Assembly (NCBI GenBank): GCA_026874595.1 | Contig: CM049311.1 | Location: 13,049,676-13,113,675 of the forward strand | From: Sipunculus nudus | Taxonomy: Eukaryota > Annelida > Sipuncula > Golfingiida > Sipunculidae | Length of the DNA stretch: 64,000 nucleotides | Direction: 5' to 3' | Shown: positions 1 to 12,855 of the stretch, one piece after another | How the letters are laid out: the number at the start of each line of letters is the position of its first letter | How positions within the stretch are numbered: position 1 is the first letter of the stretch | Notes under the pieces: model-generated | The model's database searches: none | What the model was told of the DNA's origin: nothing | Seen by the model: the letters and a program-made list of their open reading frames with translations, nothing else | Program-made: the position numbers and the translations under genes

Positions 1-227
1 GTTTCGTAAAAGCATGGACACGGAGCTTGTTTGACCAATCGTCTGCTGTTTTCTCAACTGACCTACCTTCCACGTAATTGCAACAAGTGATAAAATGTAT
101 ATTCAAAGGTCATGTTTCAACACGCTAGGTCATTTCTATCACTCACATGTATCAAATTGTTAAAAATTAACATTTTTATCAAGTATCAAGTCATAGTCAC
201 TGGATGTTAATATATTTATAGTGATGG

Positions 228-229
<2 letters not shown>
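1..229. other. Non-coding flank
   Basis: No open frame, RNA gene or recognisable repeat is visible before the TA tract that begins near 230. Confidence 0.5.

Positions 230-268
<39 letters not shown>
230..268. repeat. (TA)n microsatellite at transposon edge
   Basis: A pure TA dinucleotide tract directly abuts the left end of the candidate DNA transposon. The right end of that element (5,930) is also followed by ATATATA, so the element appears to have inserted into a TA tract. This makes the exact target duplication ambiguous (ATA or longer). Confidence 0.9.
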
Positions 269-271
<3 letters not shown>

Positions 272-560
272 TGTTAAAAGTTGCACGTAAAATAACGGTG
301 CTTTGCACCGGCAGCAAAGTTGACAGTGCAATGCACCGTTATTTTACGTGCAAAGAAATAACGCAGTGCGTTAAATAACGTCGCATTGCACCGTAATTTT
401 ACAGCGCTTTGGGACGTAAATAAACGGTGCTTAGCCACGGGAAATAACGGGCATCTGTTATTTTACGGGACAATATGCCGTTATTTTACAGTGCTAAGAG
501 ACGTGAATAAACAGTGATTTAAACCGGAATCGGGGCATTGCACCGTTATTTCACGGTGCT
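269..560. repeat. Left subterminal inverted/direct repeat zone
   Basis: Multiple copies of the core CGTTATTTTACG and its complement CGTAAAATAACG occur in both orientations, separated by short spacers containing GCTTTGCACCG-like sequence. The zone can fold into several hairpins. The same core recurs at about 5,900, the other end of the element. Confidence 0.75.
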
Positions 561-1627
561 TTGTTATGTAGAATAAAAAAACATTGTTACTTTATAATAA
601 ATAACAGTGCTTTGCACTTGGAGCTATACACTGTTACAGGTTTCCATAATCTTTCTCAAAACGTTTCTGTCTTGTCATTCCGGACGAACCCTTTATTTGT
701 ATCTGTGTGCTTCAGGTTTCTCATAACATGTTTTTTAGATTTTTACAGTAAAAATATTACGAACGAAGTCAGACCTCCTTATGATGATAGAGTTGTTACT
801 TTCTGTTTGACAGTCAAGTGTCCCGAAAATCAAATCAGGATATCCACAGAGGGAAATGCATCTTGGCTAATTTGGGAAATGGCATTAAAAATGCATGCTC
901 ACACATAATATCACACCACTTCTTTATTGTATGAAATATTCAACAGATCATCAACATGTACAACACGTGTACTTAATGTATATAGTTATTCAGATTATAC
1001 TGATCTTCCAAAAGGCATCATTAGGAAGCAAACATATTTAAACATTTTGACCACACTGCATGGCAGTTAAATCGTCTCCAACTAAACATATAAAATTTGG
1101 CAATTAGTGCAATATTATTATGATTACTATAATGAATGCTGTGTGTTATCTCATTAAGGTTGCTGATCTTTTTAACAATGGGGCCCAAATCTATTTATAA
1201 TGTATCTTTGAAAAATAGATAAAAGTGCATCAATAAATTTATATTGTTGTGAATTAATGGTATCTTTAAAGTAAAAGATGGTCAGAACACAAGTCAAACA
1301 ATTGAAATGGATTTAACTTATATGTCACCAAATCTTTCTACAGTAAAGGCATCTACTTTGTGTGAAGCCTCTGATAATGAATTCCAAAATAAAGTTCCTT
1401 GGTAAATAAATGATTTTTGCATCAATTAAATTCGAACTGGAGGGAGTTAAAGAGAATGCCTACACTGTAACAAGGGTGCAAATGTAAACGTTTTTCCATA
1501 AAAAAATAAGATAATTACCTGATTTAATTAAGGTACTTAAACACAAGAATATTAAAAGTGAAATAGTCGTTAACTGATATTTCCTATATTGTTGATATAT
1601 TATAGAGGAAAATGCAGCATTAAAACA

Positions 1628-3400
1628 TTAAATCTGACCAACCAGCTCTATTGACAGTGGGAGGGCAGTTAGAGGTGCATTCAATTACCCCAAAATCAAG
1701 AAACCTGAAGGTCTTTTTAGTCCCTTGGGATACTCCAGGGTAAATATCCAAAATGACGCATAGCAAGCCTCCAGTGGAAGTTGAAATAACTGGCATGGGT
1801 TGACAGTTTCTGGCCATCCACCATATGTTACAGTGATGTTACAGTCCCCATCTTGTACATTCACAGGTGTTGGAGATCTCATTCCCTGCATACAAAATAA
1901 TAAACAGAAAAGAGAGATTGTATATGTAAGAAACATGAGAGAAATATGCAAGAATATAGTTCAGTGCAATCATCCCTTTAATTTTTATATTTTTTTAGAT
2001 TTTTTTCAAAGTCTGACGCTCTATCAATTTACATTACAGAAAATAAACTTTTGTTCTTTCTTCACAAAATTTAAACAATAACTACAAAAATAGTTTTCTT
2101 ATGGTCAATGAGAACCTTTAGAAGTGAAAATAATTATACATTATTATATCAAATATATCTTTACCTTTACATTACAGACAATAACTGGCCAAGATTTTGT
2201 TCTATCTCCACAAAAAATTAACAATTTCAACATTTTACTTTATATATGTATTTACTTAAAAAAAGGTTAAAACTATCTTTAATACTCGCTGAATATATTA
2301 ACATAAATATAATAGTTTTGAAAGAATTACCTCTCCTCCATCTGCAATCCCATATTATCCTTGCATTCTCCAAACAGTGAAGGCAGTATCCTGTATAAAG
2401 GAGCTTTGCTTCTGCAAATACAAATACACAGACAATGCATGCATATATATATATATATAAATGTGATACGAATCAGTTTTAATATCATACTCAATGACTG
2501 AAAGTTGATCGATTAATAATCATTTTTTTTCATTTTATGTGCCATATTATTAACATAAAATCTGTTGTATAGATAAATAAATATTGACAGAGTAAATTAA
2601 GCCTAGCATGTACATCACACTGAAAGGTCAAGACTATACTTGTTAATACTTATTCACTGCATAAAGATAACATTAATACTGTTTCCTGTTAAGTGCCCAT
2701 CTTTCTAAAATCTATGAGAGAGTTAGAATATTTCATCGGAATAAAGAGACTTCTTTTGAATGTGCATACCTGATCGTATATGAAAGGTTATGGAAAAAAT
2801 ACATGATTTGATGATTTAATTATGAAATGTCCTTTTCCAGAATGATTTCTACAGACAATAGACCTGTCAATGTATTTTAAAGGCACAAATAAAAGTATGT
2901 GTAAATATGAAGTAATTAACAGTTAGGCTATGGGCCTGGATTTTATTTATTGTAACTGTAAATAATTATATTATTGATAATCGATAACCAAAATATCTGC
3001 AATGTTTTATAGGGAGTAAACGTGTTCCAAACTGCATAAAATTAAAAAAATAGCCAATAATCAGCAGGTTTGACAAATGACACTGTACGGTTAGAGATGG
3101 TCAGGTCAGCATGGCTCAGCTCCATCAAGCTGCAAGCCAAAAAGTTTATTAGAATAAAAATGAATGGAGAGAATGAGAAACAGGCAGGCGAATTTAGGTC
3201 AGCATCACTGCAAATGTTCAATATGTGAGATACTTGTTTCACAGATTATTAAACTCATCAGCTTATTCAAATTGCCATGGACTTTACAAAAGAAAATATG
3301 ATTAAATTCAAACTTACCTTGGTGTACCTTTTCTACAATGTTCTCTGCTAGGAATTTACCCTGCAACTGCTTGCCAGTGTAGTTGTGCACCTTGCACATC
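1628..3400 (-). other. Possible decayed or captured coding exons inside the transposon
   Basis: Three minus-strand pieces look exon-like. At 3,319-3,410 a frame reads KYKCKMCKVH followed by NYTGKQLQGK and ends at a good GTAAGT donor; its Cys spacing resembles a small zinc-binding motif. At 2,334-2,400 a piece lies between a TTTGCAG acceptor and a GTAATT donor and has a frame containing GYCLHCLENARIIW. At 1,628-1,890 a piece follows a pyrimidine-rich TATGCAG acceptor. The phases do not join into one open protein that I can defend. They may be relics of a transposase or captured host exons. Confidence 0.2.
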
Positions 3401-4121
3401 TTGCATTTGTACTTTGTTCACAGCTCTAAGTTTGGTAAGGCGTGGAACATTTACGTCATGTTTCCTCTAATCATTGATGCATGTATGGCTCTCTGAACAC
3501 TTGCACAAGTAGAACAAATTCTAGGAGTATATAAAAACAGAACTGATAAACATGTAACCAACGAAAGACAATCTCAGCACCAGGCATATTAATAATATTT
3601 ACAAAGTAAGTGCAGGTATATAAATTAATAAACAAAAGTGCTATATTGCATATAAAAATGGTAAATATTGGGTCAACAAATGTTTTTACTCAGTGTATAA
3701 ACAGAAAGGTGCAAAACCAGCATCACATGTGTACGAGGATTTATAAATAGGAAGCAATATATATGCAGTACAGCCTTTATATTACAAAATGATGTAACAT
3801 TTATAATTTCATTTACATATACTAGCTATTATAATATAACAAGGGCTACAGGCACAATGCAAACCTGCGTTTTCTTTCTGGGTTCCCTGATGATAAACTT
3901 GACTATTATTTGAAAAGTTATTATTTTTTAAGGGGTGACAAGTACATGTATAAAGCAAGTACTACCAATTTTGAATCTTAGTACAGGTATAAATGCGCTC
4001 AGTCTGATGCATACTGATGGATGAGATGTGGTATACCCCATTACAAAGGCCTATATGTGAGTGAAGGGGTGTCAAAAACCCCATACAACCCACATTATGA
4101 ATGGAAATTGCAACCCTGTAC

Positions 4122-4240
4122 AACAGAGTTGGGGGGGGGGGGGGAGTCTATGGCAAATTTCCAGTTGTGCAAACCTGGATATTACAGATGGTTTCACTAG
4201 GCCTTGCTAGAACAATTTGTCGGGGGGGGGGGGGGGGGAT
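4122..4240. repeat. Poly-G tracts
   Basis: Two runs of 14-17 guanines lie about 90 bp apart in otherwise ordinary sequence. They create spurious glycine-rich frames. Nothing else is visible here. Confidence 0.8.
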
Positions 4241-4529
4241 CAATCAGCTATGTTTTCCAACAAAAGTTCAATACCAACTTTAGTACTGGTATCAGTGACA
4301 GAGGTGGTGTCTTCCCTGTAGCTCAAATGACTTACAGTCAGCTGATCTAAAAAGGCAGTATATTATTATGTGATGTTTAAACTTACATAATTCCTATTCT
4401 TAAGGAATAGGAAAGTTGCCATGATGGTATCCCAAATCTTCTTTGAATTTGCCACACTGATGGAAATGCTTGACTATTTTCTGAAAACATAAACAGTATT
4501 TGGCTGTGCCTTAGCAGCTTTAATTTTCA

Positions 4530-4531
<2 letters not shown>

Positions 4532-4566
<35 letters not shown>
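4532..4566. repeat. (CT)n microsatellite
   Basis: A pure CT dinucleotide tract of about 35 bp inside the large candidate transposon. Confidence 0.9.
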
Positions 4567-4569
<3 letters not shown>

Positions 4570-4869
4570 AAGACTGGCTAAAATGTTAGCACTTTGGCTA
4601 GCATGGTATGTTTTTTTTCTTCTAAAACATGTTAAGAAATTTAGGAAATTGTCTCAAAGCTGTTAATTATTTGTTTGGTCTGTGTTTTACTCTCTGTTTA
4701 AGCATCTGTTAAAAATATTAAAAAAAAAAATAAAGGGACTTTGATATCTTAATTTCTCTGGTTGACATGTGTTAGTGGGAAAACCTTATTCAAGGCCTCA
4801 TTTAAAATCTCTAGTAAATAAATAATTCAAAACTGTTTTCAGTGGTGCCTTTACCAATATTTCACCTTT

Positions 4870-4874
<5 letters not shown>

Positions 4875-4923
<49 letters not shown>
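4875..4923. repeat. (TA)n microsatellite
   Basis: A pure TA tract of about 49 bp. Confidence 0.9.
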
Positions 4924-4926
<3 letters not shown>

Positions 4927-5462
4927 CATGTATATTTATACCATTCATGCATGATATGCACCCAGACATGGCCAGGTGTGTGTGTTTGTGGGTGGGGGGG
5001 GGGGGTTTGCTTCCTTTTTCCTAATTGGCAATTCCCTGAAAAAGACTAAATCATTAATGATAAACATTGGCATCAATGTAGGGAATGGGGGTTATATATC
5101 CCCCCCACTTTTTTAACAAGGGGGATTGGTCAATGTAATCATCCCCAACACTGATATTGAGCAAGTAACAATTACTTTTATATGTTGGACATGTAATATA
5201 TTAATAATTGGAAAACTTGACTTTGTTTCCATTTCTGAGTTAACTGAAATGTAAGGTTATCTAATAATCTAAACATGGTTTAGAGTTGACATTTAATGGA
5301 AACATAAAACCTGCACTTAATTAATATATAATATCAAGATCACACAAATGTCTAACATTATAAAATGTGTATATATATATATATAATATATATATACACA
5401 TATATAGCCTACATAATATATATTTCCAACTCAATCACTCTTCTACCCCTGCCAGTGACAGT

Positions 5463-5490
5463 CGCCCCCCCCCCCCCCCCCCCCCCCCCC
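5463..5490. repeat. Poly-C tract
   Basis: A homopolymer of nearly 30 cytosines. It generates artificial proline-rich frames in two registers. Confidence 0.9.
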
Positions 5491-5930
5491 AAACTGAGGG
5501 AACACATGAACGAGACTGGCCTCGTACCACTATACCATTACCAACATACACTATTACACAGTATTAAAATAACAACTAAAACAGTAAACAGATTTATGCC
5601 TACATATTAAAGAAGAACATTTTTACCAATGAAGATGCTGGGTAACTTCTGTGACTTTCAGCAGCCAGCGGACGGACAAAAATGGCTTCTCTTCCCGCCG
5701 TGGAGTCAAAAGATCGAGGATGTTGACGTCATGAGTGGCCCCGCTGATCACATGACGCGCGGTTTATTTCATCTTTACCGTCTGCTTTACACACGTCACA
5801 CCATTTTCACAGACGCTCATCATTTGACGTTGCATTTGCGCGTTATTCAACGCACATGAGCGTCTACATTGCAAAGCGGCGTAAATTTACAGTCTTATGC
5901 GCCGTTATTTTACGGCAATTTTTAACAGTG

Positions 5931-8050
5931 ATATATATAATTTGTGGAAAACGTGTATGAAATGCGCAGATGTAAGCCCCCTTTTTATCTTATCCCCGAC
6001 ATGGTGGTGCCCCCTATTTTTTCAAATTCTTGATACGCTAATGCCCCCTCGTAAAATATTAATTAATTAATTAAAAATATAACAACAACAAACATACAAA
6101 AAAACACTGTTTTGATCTGTCTGTACGTCCTGTCACGATCCGAATCAGAAAGCGGAGATAAGTGCAAGTAAAGAACATTATTTTGAAATGCCGTGCCTTG
6201 CGGCTTGTACCACAGTGTTGAATAGCTTCCACTTTTATCTAAGAAATAATTTATGAAGATGTTTCAGTTTTGTTCAGTGTATATGACTCACCTGTTATTG
6301 GATCATATGTCCCAAATATATGTCGGGAAATGTATCACGTAATATGGGCGCATTGTATAATAACTATATGTTTCACCCTATACGCACTTATTTGACTGAC
6401 AACCAATAATTTAGACTCGGCGAAATATACTAGCTAACAGGTTTACAAGGTACACTTGGGCGTGCTCGCGTTATGGTGACGGCGTTTGTTCAGTAACCAC
6501 GGAGATGCGTGCTCACATAGGTTCAAACCGAAGACGGTCACGGGCGGGAGGCAAAAATGGCTGCTTGCTTTGTAAGGTTCCAAGAAACTAAAAAAGGGCA
6601 AAATTATGAGGAAGGGTAAGTGATCTCTCCGATGTGACAAACATCATTAGTATTAAGGAGTTGAATAAACTTGGCTCACTCATTCAGTGCAATTCAGCTT
6701 TTGTTTGTTTTACCTTCACGGCACATAGCTGTTTACCTTCAGTCCATTCTTATGGGCTACACGGCACACAGTCCCTATGATATGGCGTTATTTATATCTA
6801 CTATAAATACAGCATGTGTTTATATGCATGCATACATGTATGTTTTTGTGAAGGCATGTGTCTGTGTGTGTGTGTTTATCCTGTTAAGGCTTAATGCTTT
6901 ACCTGATGTGACGTACCTTTCACATGTTGCGGCGTACTTTCTCTTGTTGGGCCCGAATATGAATGTTATGTAACTGCCACTTAGTACAGTCCAGGGTTTT
7001 AAATTTTTTCAAACTGTCGAAGTTTTGAATCTACATGTACAGAAAAGGGAAATGTGACTTTTAAGACACATGTACTGCGAAGAGTCAATTGAACCTGACC
7101 CTGCTCCAGTCAGTAGGAAAACAAACTATTGATATGTTGTATAGCCTCATCAGGAATGAATAGTGTCAGGAGTACTAGAAAAAGTACACAAAGTCAGGAG
7201 CTAGGCCGCATCAGCTCCAATGAATATGTGTGTGTGTGTGTGCACGGCAGATGTGGAATTTTAGAAAGGGGGGGGGGGGATGTGGCGAGGTAAAAAAAGC
7301 TCAGAGATGAGGGTATGGGGGTGGGGGGTTTAATGGTGTAGGAATTTTTTAAATTTAGGTACAGTGGTGCAATAGAGGGTCCATTTTTTAGCGCGAAAGG
7401 GGGAAGCCCTACCCCCCTCTAAACCCGCCTTGGTATAAGTATACTGTAGATCTATACTGCATACGTATTTTCTCATGGGGCCAACTGTTCCTCGTGTGGA
7501 GATTATAACACATCTGATTCTATGTAGCATGCCGGAAATAAGAGATGTTTGCAATTAATTATTGGTGCGTTTAGGCTCTCGATTGGCAATTCAGGTCTCC
7601 CCTGATGGGATCGGTAGAGGGAATGCATGCTGCTTCTGCCTTTGTGGTTGTGGGTACTGTGGCTTTCATCAGGTCACCGGTACGGGTAAACCGGTGGCGG
7701 TCTCTCGGCTCTCGCTGGCTTGGTTGGCATCACGTCTATTGGCTCCTCAAAATGTTTAGTCTAAAGAGACAAGATCACCTCAACCGTGTCTGTTTAATGA
7801 CTTTAAAAACTAGATCCTAGTCCTAGGGTTACTTACCAAAAATGACATCTCTTTGCATAGACCCTACTCGAAGGTTCGCCGCATGGCGACAGTATAATAC
7901 ACATGCATTGATGAATGTACTAATTTCGGTACACACGCCAACTGATAAACGATACACTAATTGGTGCTTCACATAAGTGGTGGTCGACATAATAAACCAG
8001 TATAAACTCTGTTTACAGTCGGCTCTTTAACCTAACAAGTGATGTTACAC
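5931..8050. other. Non-coding interval
   Basis: No exon pair, RNA gene or repeat family is supported here. Open frames are short and lack splice context or recognisable protein character. Minor items are a GT tract near 7,225 and a short poly-G run near 7,268. Confidence 0.5.
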
Positions 8051-8054
8051 GATC

Positions 8055-8412
8055 ACTAAATATCAATACTGAATGAAAAGTGAACACTGAACGCTGCAGT
8101 GGAGATGAGCAGTTAGGCCAAAAAAAGTAATAAAATAAATAAAAATAAATAAAATATATGGTTCCAAGGCACTGCCCGCGTCAATTTTAACCCCCGCATC
8201 AAACATTTTAATTTTGATTTCCATCTTAAAAAAGATAAAATAATACAATTTTGAGATTTCCTACGTATGTAGTGCTTTTACCTGTTTAGCAAAAAAAATC
8301 TGTTATTTTCATGCCTTTCGCTGATCATAAGACATTTCTATTGAAACATCATAGAAAAGATAGAAAATAAAATATCTCCCGTCCGCACTGGTTTCTGAGA
8401 AAAGTGCCTGAA
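8055..8412. repeat. Interspersed repeat family 1, copy 1
   Basis: The segment aligns by eye to 12,560-12,850 in the same orientation. Shared landmarks are CGTCAATTTTAACCCCC, GATAAAATAATACAATT, TAGTGCTTTTACCTGTTTAG and TTTCTGA near the end. The copies differ by scattered substitutions and small indels, so they are old insertions of one non-coding repeat. No coding potential or clear inverted ends were found. Confidence 0.6.
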
Positions 8413-10985
8413 ACTATGTCTTCTTTTTTAAGGCCTAGTTAATAAAACAAAATCTCTAAAGTAACAGTTTTGGCCTGCCTGGTAAACAGAATGTCCTTAA
8501 AAGTACATTACGAAATATTAATCTTCAGTAACAAGGCATTTTAATGTACAAATCGGGCATCACATGATGCCCTGAGAGAGGATTTCCCGAGAATTCGTAG
8601 GACTTTTACAATTCTTTCGATATATATTAGAAACCCGTACCCGCATGATTACGTGAGGGCACCAAGGACACATTGACGCATTATTAGCGCAAAATACATG
8701 ATTGAACTGTATGCATGGACTCTTAAAAAAATCGTCCAGTGCGAGATCCGGCTCAATATTCAATGGAACTTCCCGGAAGTTTTTTTTTCAAGAATTAAGT
8801 CGTTCATGAAGGAAACCTCATGCACGCTTTGTGACATCACATCTTTAGTATAATATTGAGTGCACTAAGGCCTGATAGGCTGATACAAATCTTAAAGTCT
8901 CAGCAACATGTTTAAGTTTATTACAATAAAGGGTAGGTAATGCAATCCTTTTAGTGATTCTTGATTTTAATTATTATATTTATCTATAACATCAAATCTA
9001 TATTGTCAAATTAATCTATCTGAATTTTTAATGCATTGGTGAATTTAGAGGGCGACCTAAAGGTCTGGGTAATAGAATAATACCCCTGTCACTCGGCAGA
9101 TCAAACCGGGTTAAAAAAAGTCTGAATCCAGCTCAGGTGGTGGTTTCAAACCTTATTGAATGGAAATAGTTTTATCGGCTTCGCTAAAGTGTCGTGTTAA
9201 AGGTGCCCATACACCTACCTTTTGAAAAAAGAATTGTGATATCTGTCTTCTTCTGTGTATATATTAATGATCTAAGAGTGATTTTGGTTGTGAAAAATTG
9301 TTATAAGGCCTTTGTGAAGGATGTATGAACTTGTTTATCAACAATATGTTTGTAAACACAGCACTATTGACGAACGGGAAAACATGTAACCTGAGGTGGT
9401 AGGTTGCGTATATGCGGGGGCAGAAAGGTCATTTGTTTCAAAACGCCATTTGCAAAGCTCTGGCTTATCCAACTTGCTGCCAGATCCCCTTGTTGAATAT
9501 GTTTTGATTATTTTGGCGGGCCCTCACACGTTATAAATACATTGATATAAACAAAACAAGCAGTCTGTGCAGGGTGATGTCCACGTTTTCTGGCCTATTT
9601 TTATGAAAGCTCTAAGGGATTACCTTTAGTTTATAAAGGTCAGTTAGGTGTTTGGGTCCCTTTAACGCTGTAAAACGGTTTGGACCCAGTTTTCAAGCGC
9701 AAGCGCGAATGCTTGTGTCAGCATGTTGTTACATTCATTCGCATGCATGAGAAATGGAGGCCTACACTTAATTTATTGGCATAAAAGGTCTGGGCTTGGG
9801 TCATATACGCCAGTGAAAACAATCACTGTGAAATTAAACGCCGTGACTACTACCGTATGTATTGTCCTCTTTTAAAGGCTGTATTCTATAACACTGTATC
9901 AAAATAGGTCGGCACTTCTTAGTCTATATTTTATGAGTAATTAAAGGGTGGTGCAGTGTACTCAACATGTGTCCCGGCATAAACTAACCATATTCTTGTA
10001 ATAGCATTCCATTAAAATATGAATGAAACAAAATGTAAGATATAATCTAAAATATCCATATATAGGCTACAATGTATAGAGGGTTATTTAAACTTTCAGC
10101 AACCGTGTATGTCACTTTCTGATACAGCTCAGCATTATACTAGTTTAACGTTGAAGCAAAACTGATATGTCACGAATACTACTTGCTAATTGCTTCCCTG
10201 TGCCTTATTCCCAAAAGACAACAAACGAATGTAAGCGACAATCACGGACTTAAATAGATCCCGAAATTGTCCACTGTAATCTAAAGAGGTCTACCTGCAC
10301 GAAACAACACTCATGAAAAATTAACGTATCACTAGTGAGTCAGAGATAAAAAAGGGACCGGTATACAAGCATAAAATGCAACGAATGGGGGCAGAGTACG
10401 ACAAATACCTTAGACCCAATAAACTTGTAGACCGCGCAGCGTCGTTTAAGTACACATACAGGTCAACCCAGTAGTTATCGTTATAGCATTTATCTTCTAG
10501 TTTGGACAAATTTCAGATATCCCCCTCTCTCTCTTCTCTCTCCTTCTCTCCTTTCTCCTCTCTCCAGCTTCACGCACACGTAAACTGAAATATAACTGAA
10601 ACATTACAATTGTGTAAATCCAGGAACAATTATCTCCTGTGCATTATGTATTTATAAGTTTTATGCTTTTGTTGAATCATTTTTGCAGTAAATTTTGCTG
10701 AGAGGAACTGAAATTCTTACGATAAAGTCATGGTTCATTTGATTCATCGTGCATTTTACACACACCTGAAGACTTAGTGTAAAATACGACGCCAACATTG
10801 GCGACAACAAATATGCTGACGGATATCAACTATTAACGCGTGTAGTAATCAATACGCACGAAGTCACAGCGGGATATGTGGTTAACCGCTTTTCAGTAAC
10901 TCATGCGCTGACCCTTTGTGGCCCTAAAGTATACGCTTTATGTACCATAGGGTTTTCATATTGACACGACAGTTTGTTCTGATCA
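8413..10985. other. Non-coding interval
   Basis: No supported gene. A short imperfect CT-rich stretch lies at 10,525-10,565. The rest is ordinary AT-rich sequence without recognisable repeats. Confidence 0.5.
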
Positions 10986-10986
10986 A

Positions 10987-11030
<44 letters not shown>

Positions 11031-11066
11031 TACTTCTACTACTACTACTACTACTACTAATAATAA
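10987..11066. repeat. (ACT)n trinucleotide microsatellite
   Basis: About 24 ACT triplets with one interruption, followed by a few AAT triplets. The poly-threonine/leucine frames across it are artefacts. Confidence 0.9.
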
Positions 11067-11317
11067 TTTATTATTCATATTGCACTCATACCAGGTACAC
11101 CTGCTTACAAGCGCATTACCATGCTGTTGTACTCGAATAAACCAGGAAAGACCTAAACAATTATATCACAGTTATATCACAATATTAGTTAAACTATTAA
11201 ATTACATGTAGATATTAAGATTTTTATCAAGCCACTTTGGGATGAAATTGATAAAGGTCAAGGGTGTCCCAGATTAACATTTAAGGTAATATGTTATAAT
11301 TTTTAAAGATTTTTTTT

Positions 11318-11695
11318 TTTGGTGGAGGTATTTTAATGCCAACTTATCTATTTCTTAATCTAAGTATTTACATCTGCAGAGTTCTATTTCGGTTTTGGAA
11401 TATGAAACAGGGCGGTAACATTTGCTTCCTGCCTTTTTATTTTATACTCTGGTGTCACCCAGGCCCGGTGTCTACCGTACCTACAGGTCCTACGTGTGTA
11501 ATCTCCCCATTGCCTGGTCATAACACTGAGGAACCTCAAAAAAACGCATTCTATATTATGAGTGATACAAGGCTGCTAGTTACAGCCTTCCCGTTAAGCT
11601 GCAAAACCCTCACCCTGGGTTTGGGCCGACCGTTAAAACCTCATCGCTCCTTGGTTGAGATTTGAACTCACGACCTCCCGGCTTTGATTCCTAGT
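11318..11695 (-). mobile_element. tRNA-headed SINE, reverse orientation
   Basis: Read on the minus strand, the element begins near 11,695 with a tRNA-like head (GGGAGGTCGTGAGTTCAAAT, a B-box equivalent). It continues through the body shared with the other copies (GGTCGGCCC-like block, GAGGTTCCTCAGTG, ACCAGGCAATGGGGA, TGCAGATGTAA) and ends near 11,318 with the ACCTCCACC tail. It matches the SINE at 14,623-15,020 in the opposite orientation. It is degenerate and has no coding capacity. Confidence 0.7.
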
Positions 11696-11907
11696 ATACT
11701 TATACATAGGTATACAAAAACATAAAAGGTGACTAATACATTTGTTTAAAGAACTTATACAGTTTAATGCATATAGAAAAACAAATTGTTTTGCCTGTCA
11801 TGGAATTGAAAACAGTCTCAACATAATTCAGATGTAACCTGGCACTGGTTGTCCACACCCCGTAACAACTACACTTAACCCACAACAATGGATGAGTCAG
11901 TCTAAGC

Positions 11908-12063
11908 CACAGTCACTCGTTTCCAGCACTACAATGGCCTTGAAACCGTAAACACTATGAGTATGGGCGATATACCCATTATAAACTTAATGGGTATATC
12001 GCCCATACTCAATGTGTTTACGGTTTCTAGGCCATTGTAGTGCTGGAAACGACTGCCTGTGGT
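11908..12063. repeat. Large near-perfect palindrome (foldback)
   Basis: A left arm (about 11,908-11,980) and a right arm (about 11,988-12,063) of roughly 75 bp are inverted repeats of each other with only a few mismatches. The spacer is about 8 bp. Arm landmarks are CGTTTCCAGCACTACAATGG and GAGTATGGGCGATATACCCA. Such a structure forms a long hairpin. It could be a foldback MITE, a recent inverted duplication, or a source of hairpin RNA. No open frame is involved. Confidence 0.9.
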
Positions 12064-12559
12064 CTGATCATGCAGCTATAGAGGGGCAGGTTTTTACAAT
12101 CACAAGTACCAGCACGGAAAGGTCGTTCAGTGCACCGAGCTCGAAGCTTAGTTTAAGCATGTACAGGTATACAAAACAGTCTTTCTAGTTTGTATTATTT
12201 AGTATATATAATTTGAAATGTCTGTTCGCATAGCTCTAATTCAAATACAGTGTTTAACCACTTTTTATAACTGTCCCTCATAAGAAGGCTTGTGTCGGCA
12301 TGTTTTCAAAGGGCTAATAAAAGTTCTTCGATTTTTAATAATTAAATATCTTGATAAAATTCCTAGATCTTTGTTGCAAATGTCACATGACATGGGCTTG
12401 ACTCCACAGCGGCATCCAGGGTTGCCTATGTCTGCCTTAAACAGAAATGAACGAGAAATAACAGTTCTCCATGCTCCTACAATCCTCAGTTATCACACAC
12501 AGCGCATTTAGCACAGACCTATTTAAGAAATCAGATCTTTTTATCAGAAAATTACAGGT

Positions 12560-12855
12560 AAGACTGAAAAAATAATAATAATAAAAGGTATGGTTTTCAG
12601 GCACCGCACGTGTCAATTTTAACCCCCCCCCCCCATCAAAAATTTTTATTTTTATTTTCATCTTTCGAGATGATAAAATAATACAATTCTAATAAGTTTC
12701 CCTTTATTTTGTAGTGCTTTTACCTGTTTAGAAAAACAATTAGATTATTATCATGCCTTTCCATGATCATATGACAATTTTATCGAAACATACAATAAAA
12801 GTTAAAAAAAGTTCGCCCGCACTGATTTCTGAAAAAAAAAATGCCTGAGAAGCAT
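12560..12855. repeat. Interspersed repeat family 1, copy 2
   Basis: Second copy of the repeat described at 8,055, same orientation, with a poly-C expansion at about 12,625 in place of CCCCC. It shares the GATAAAATAATACAATT and AGTGCTTTTACCTGTTTAG blocks. Confidence 0.6.

Larger units (their letters stand above)
269..5930. mobile_element. Large candidate DNA transposon with CACTG ends (CACTA/EnSpm-like, no transposase seen)
   Basis: The left end begins CACTGTTAAAAGTTGC. The right end, read on the other strand, begins CACTGTTAAAAATTGC, so the two ends form terminal inverted repeats of roughly 30 bp that continue into CGTAAAATAACGG-type sequence. Both subterminal zones (269-560 and about 5,780-5,920) are full of short direct and inverted copies of this CGTAAAATAACGG/CCGTTATTTTACG motif, which is typical of transposase-binding subterminal repeats. 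The flanks share ATA, compatible with a 3-bp duplication. CACTR ends with 2-4 bp duplications are known for CACTA/EnSpm elements, and Chapaev elements also start CACTG. The interior of about 5.2 kb carries no recognisable transposase frame, so this would be a non-autonomous or captured-DNA element. The boundaries are seen directly; the superfamily is inferred. Confidence 0.55.

Noticed and set aside
5365-5610. Proline-rich frames at the poly-C tract
   Set aside because: Two registers are open only because of the homopolymer. There is no splice or promoter context.
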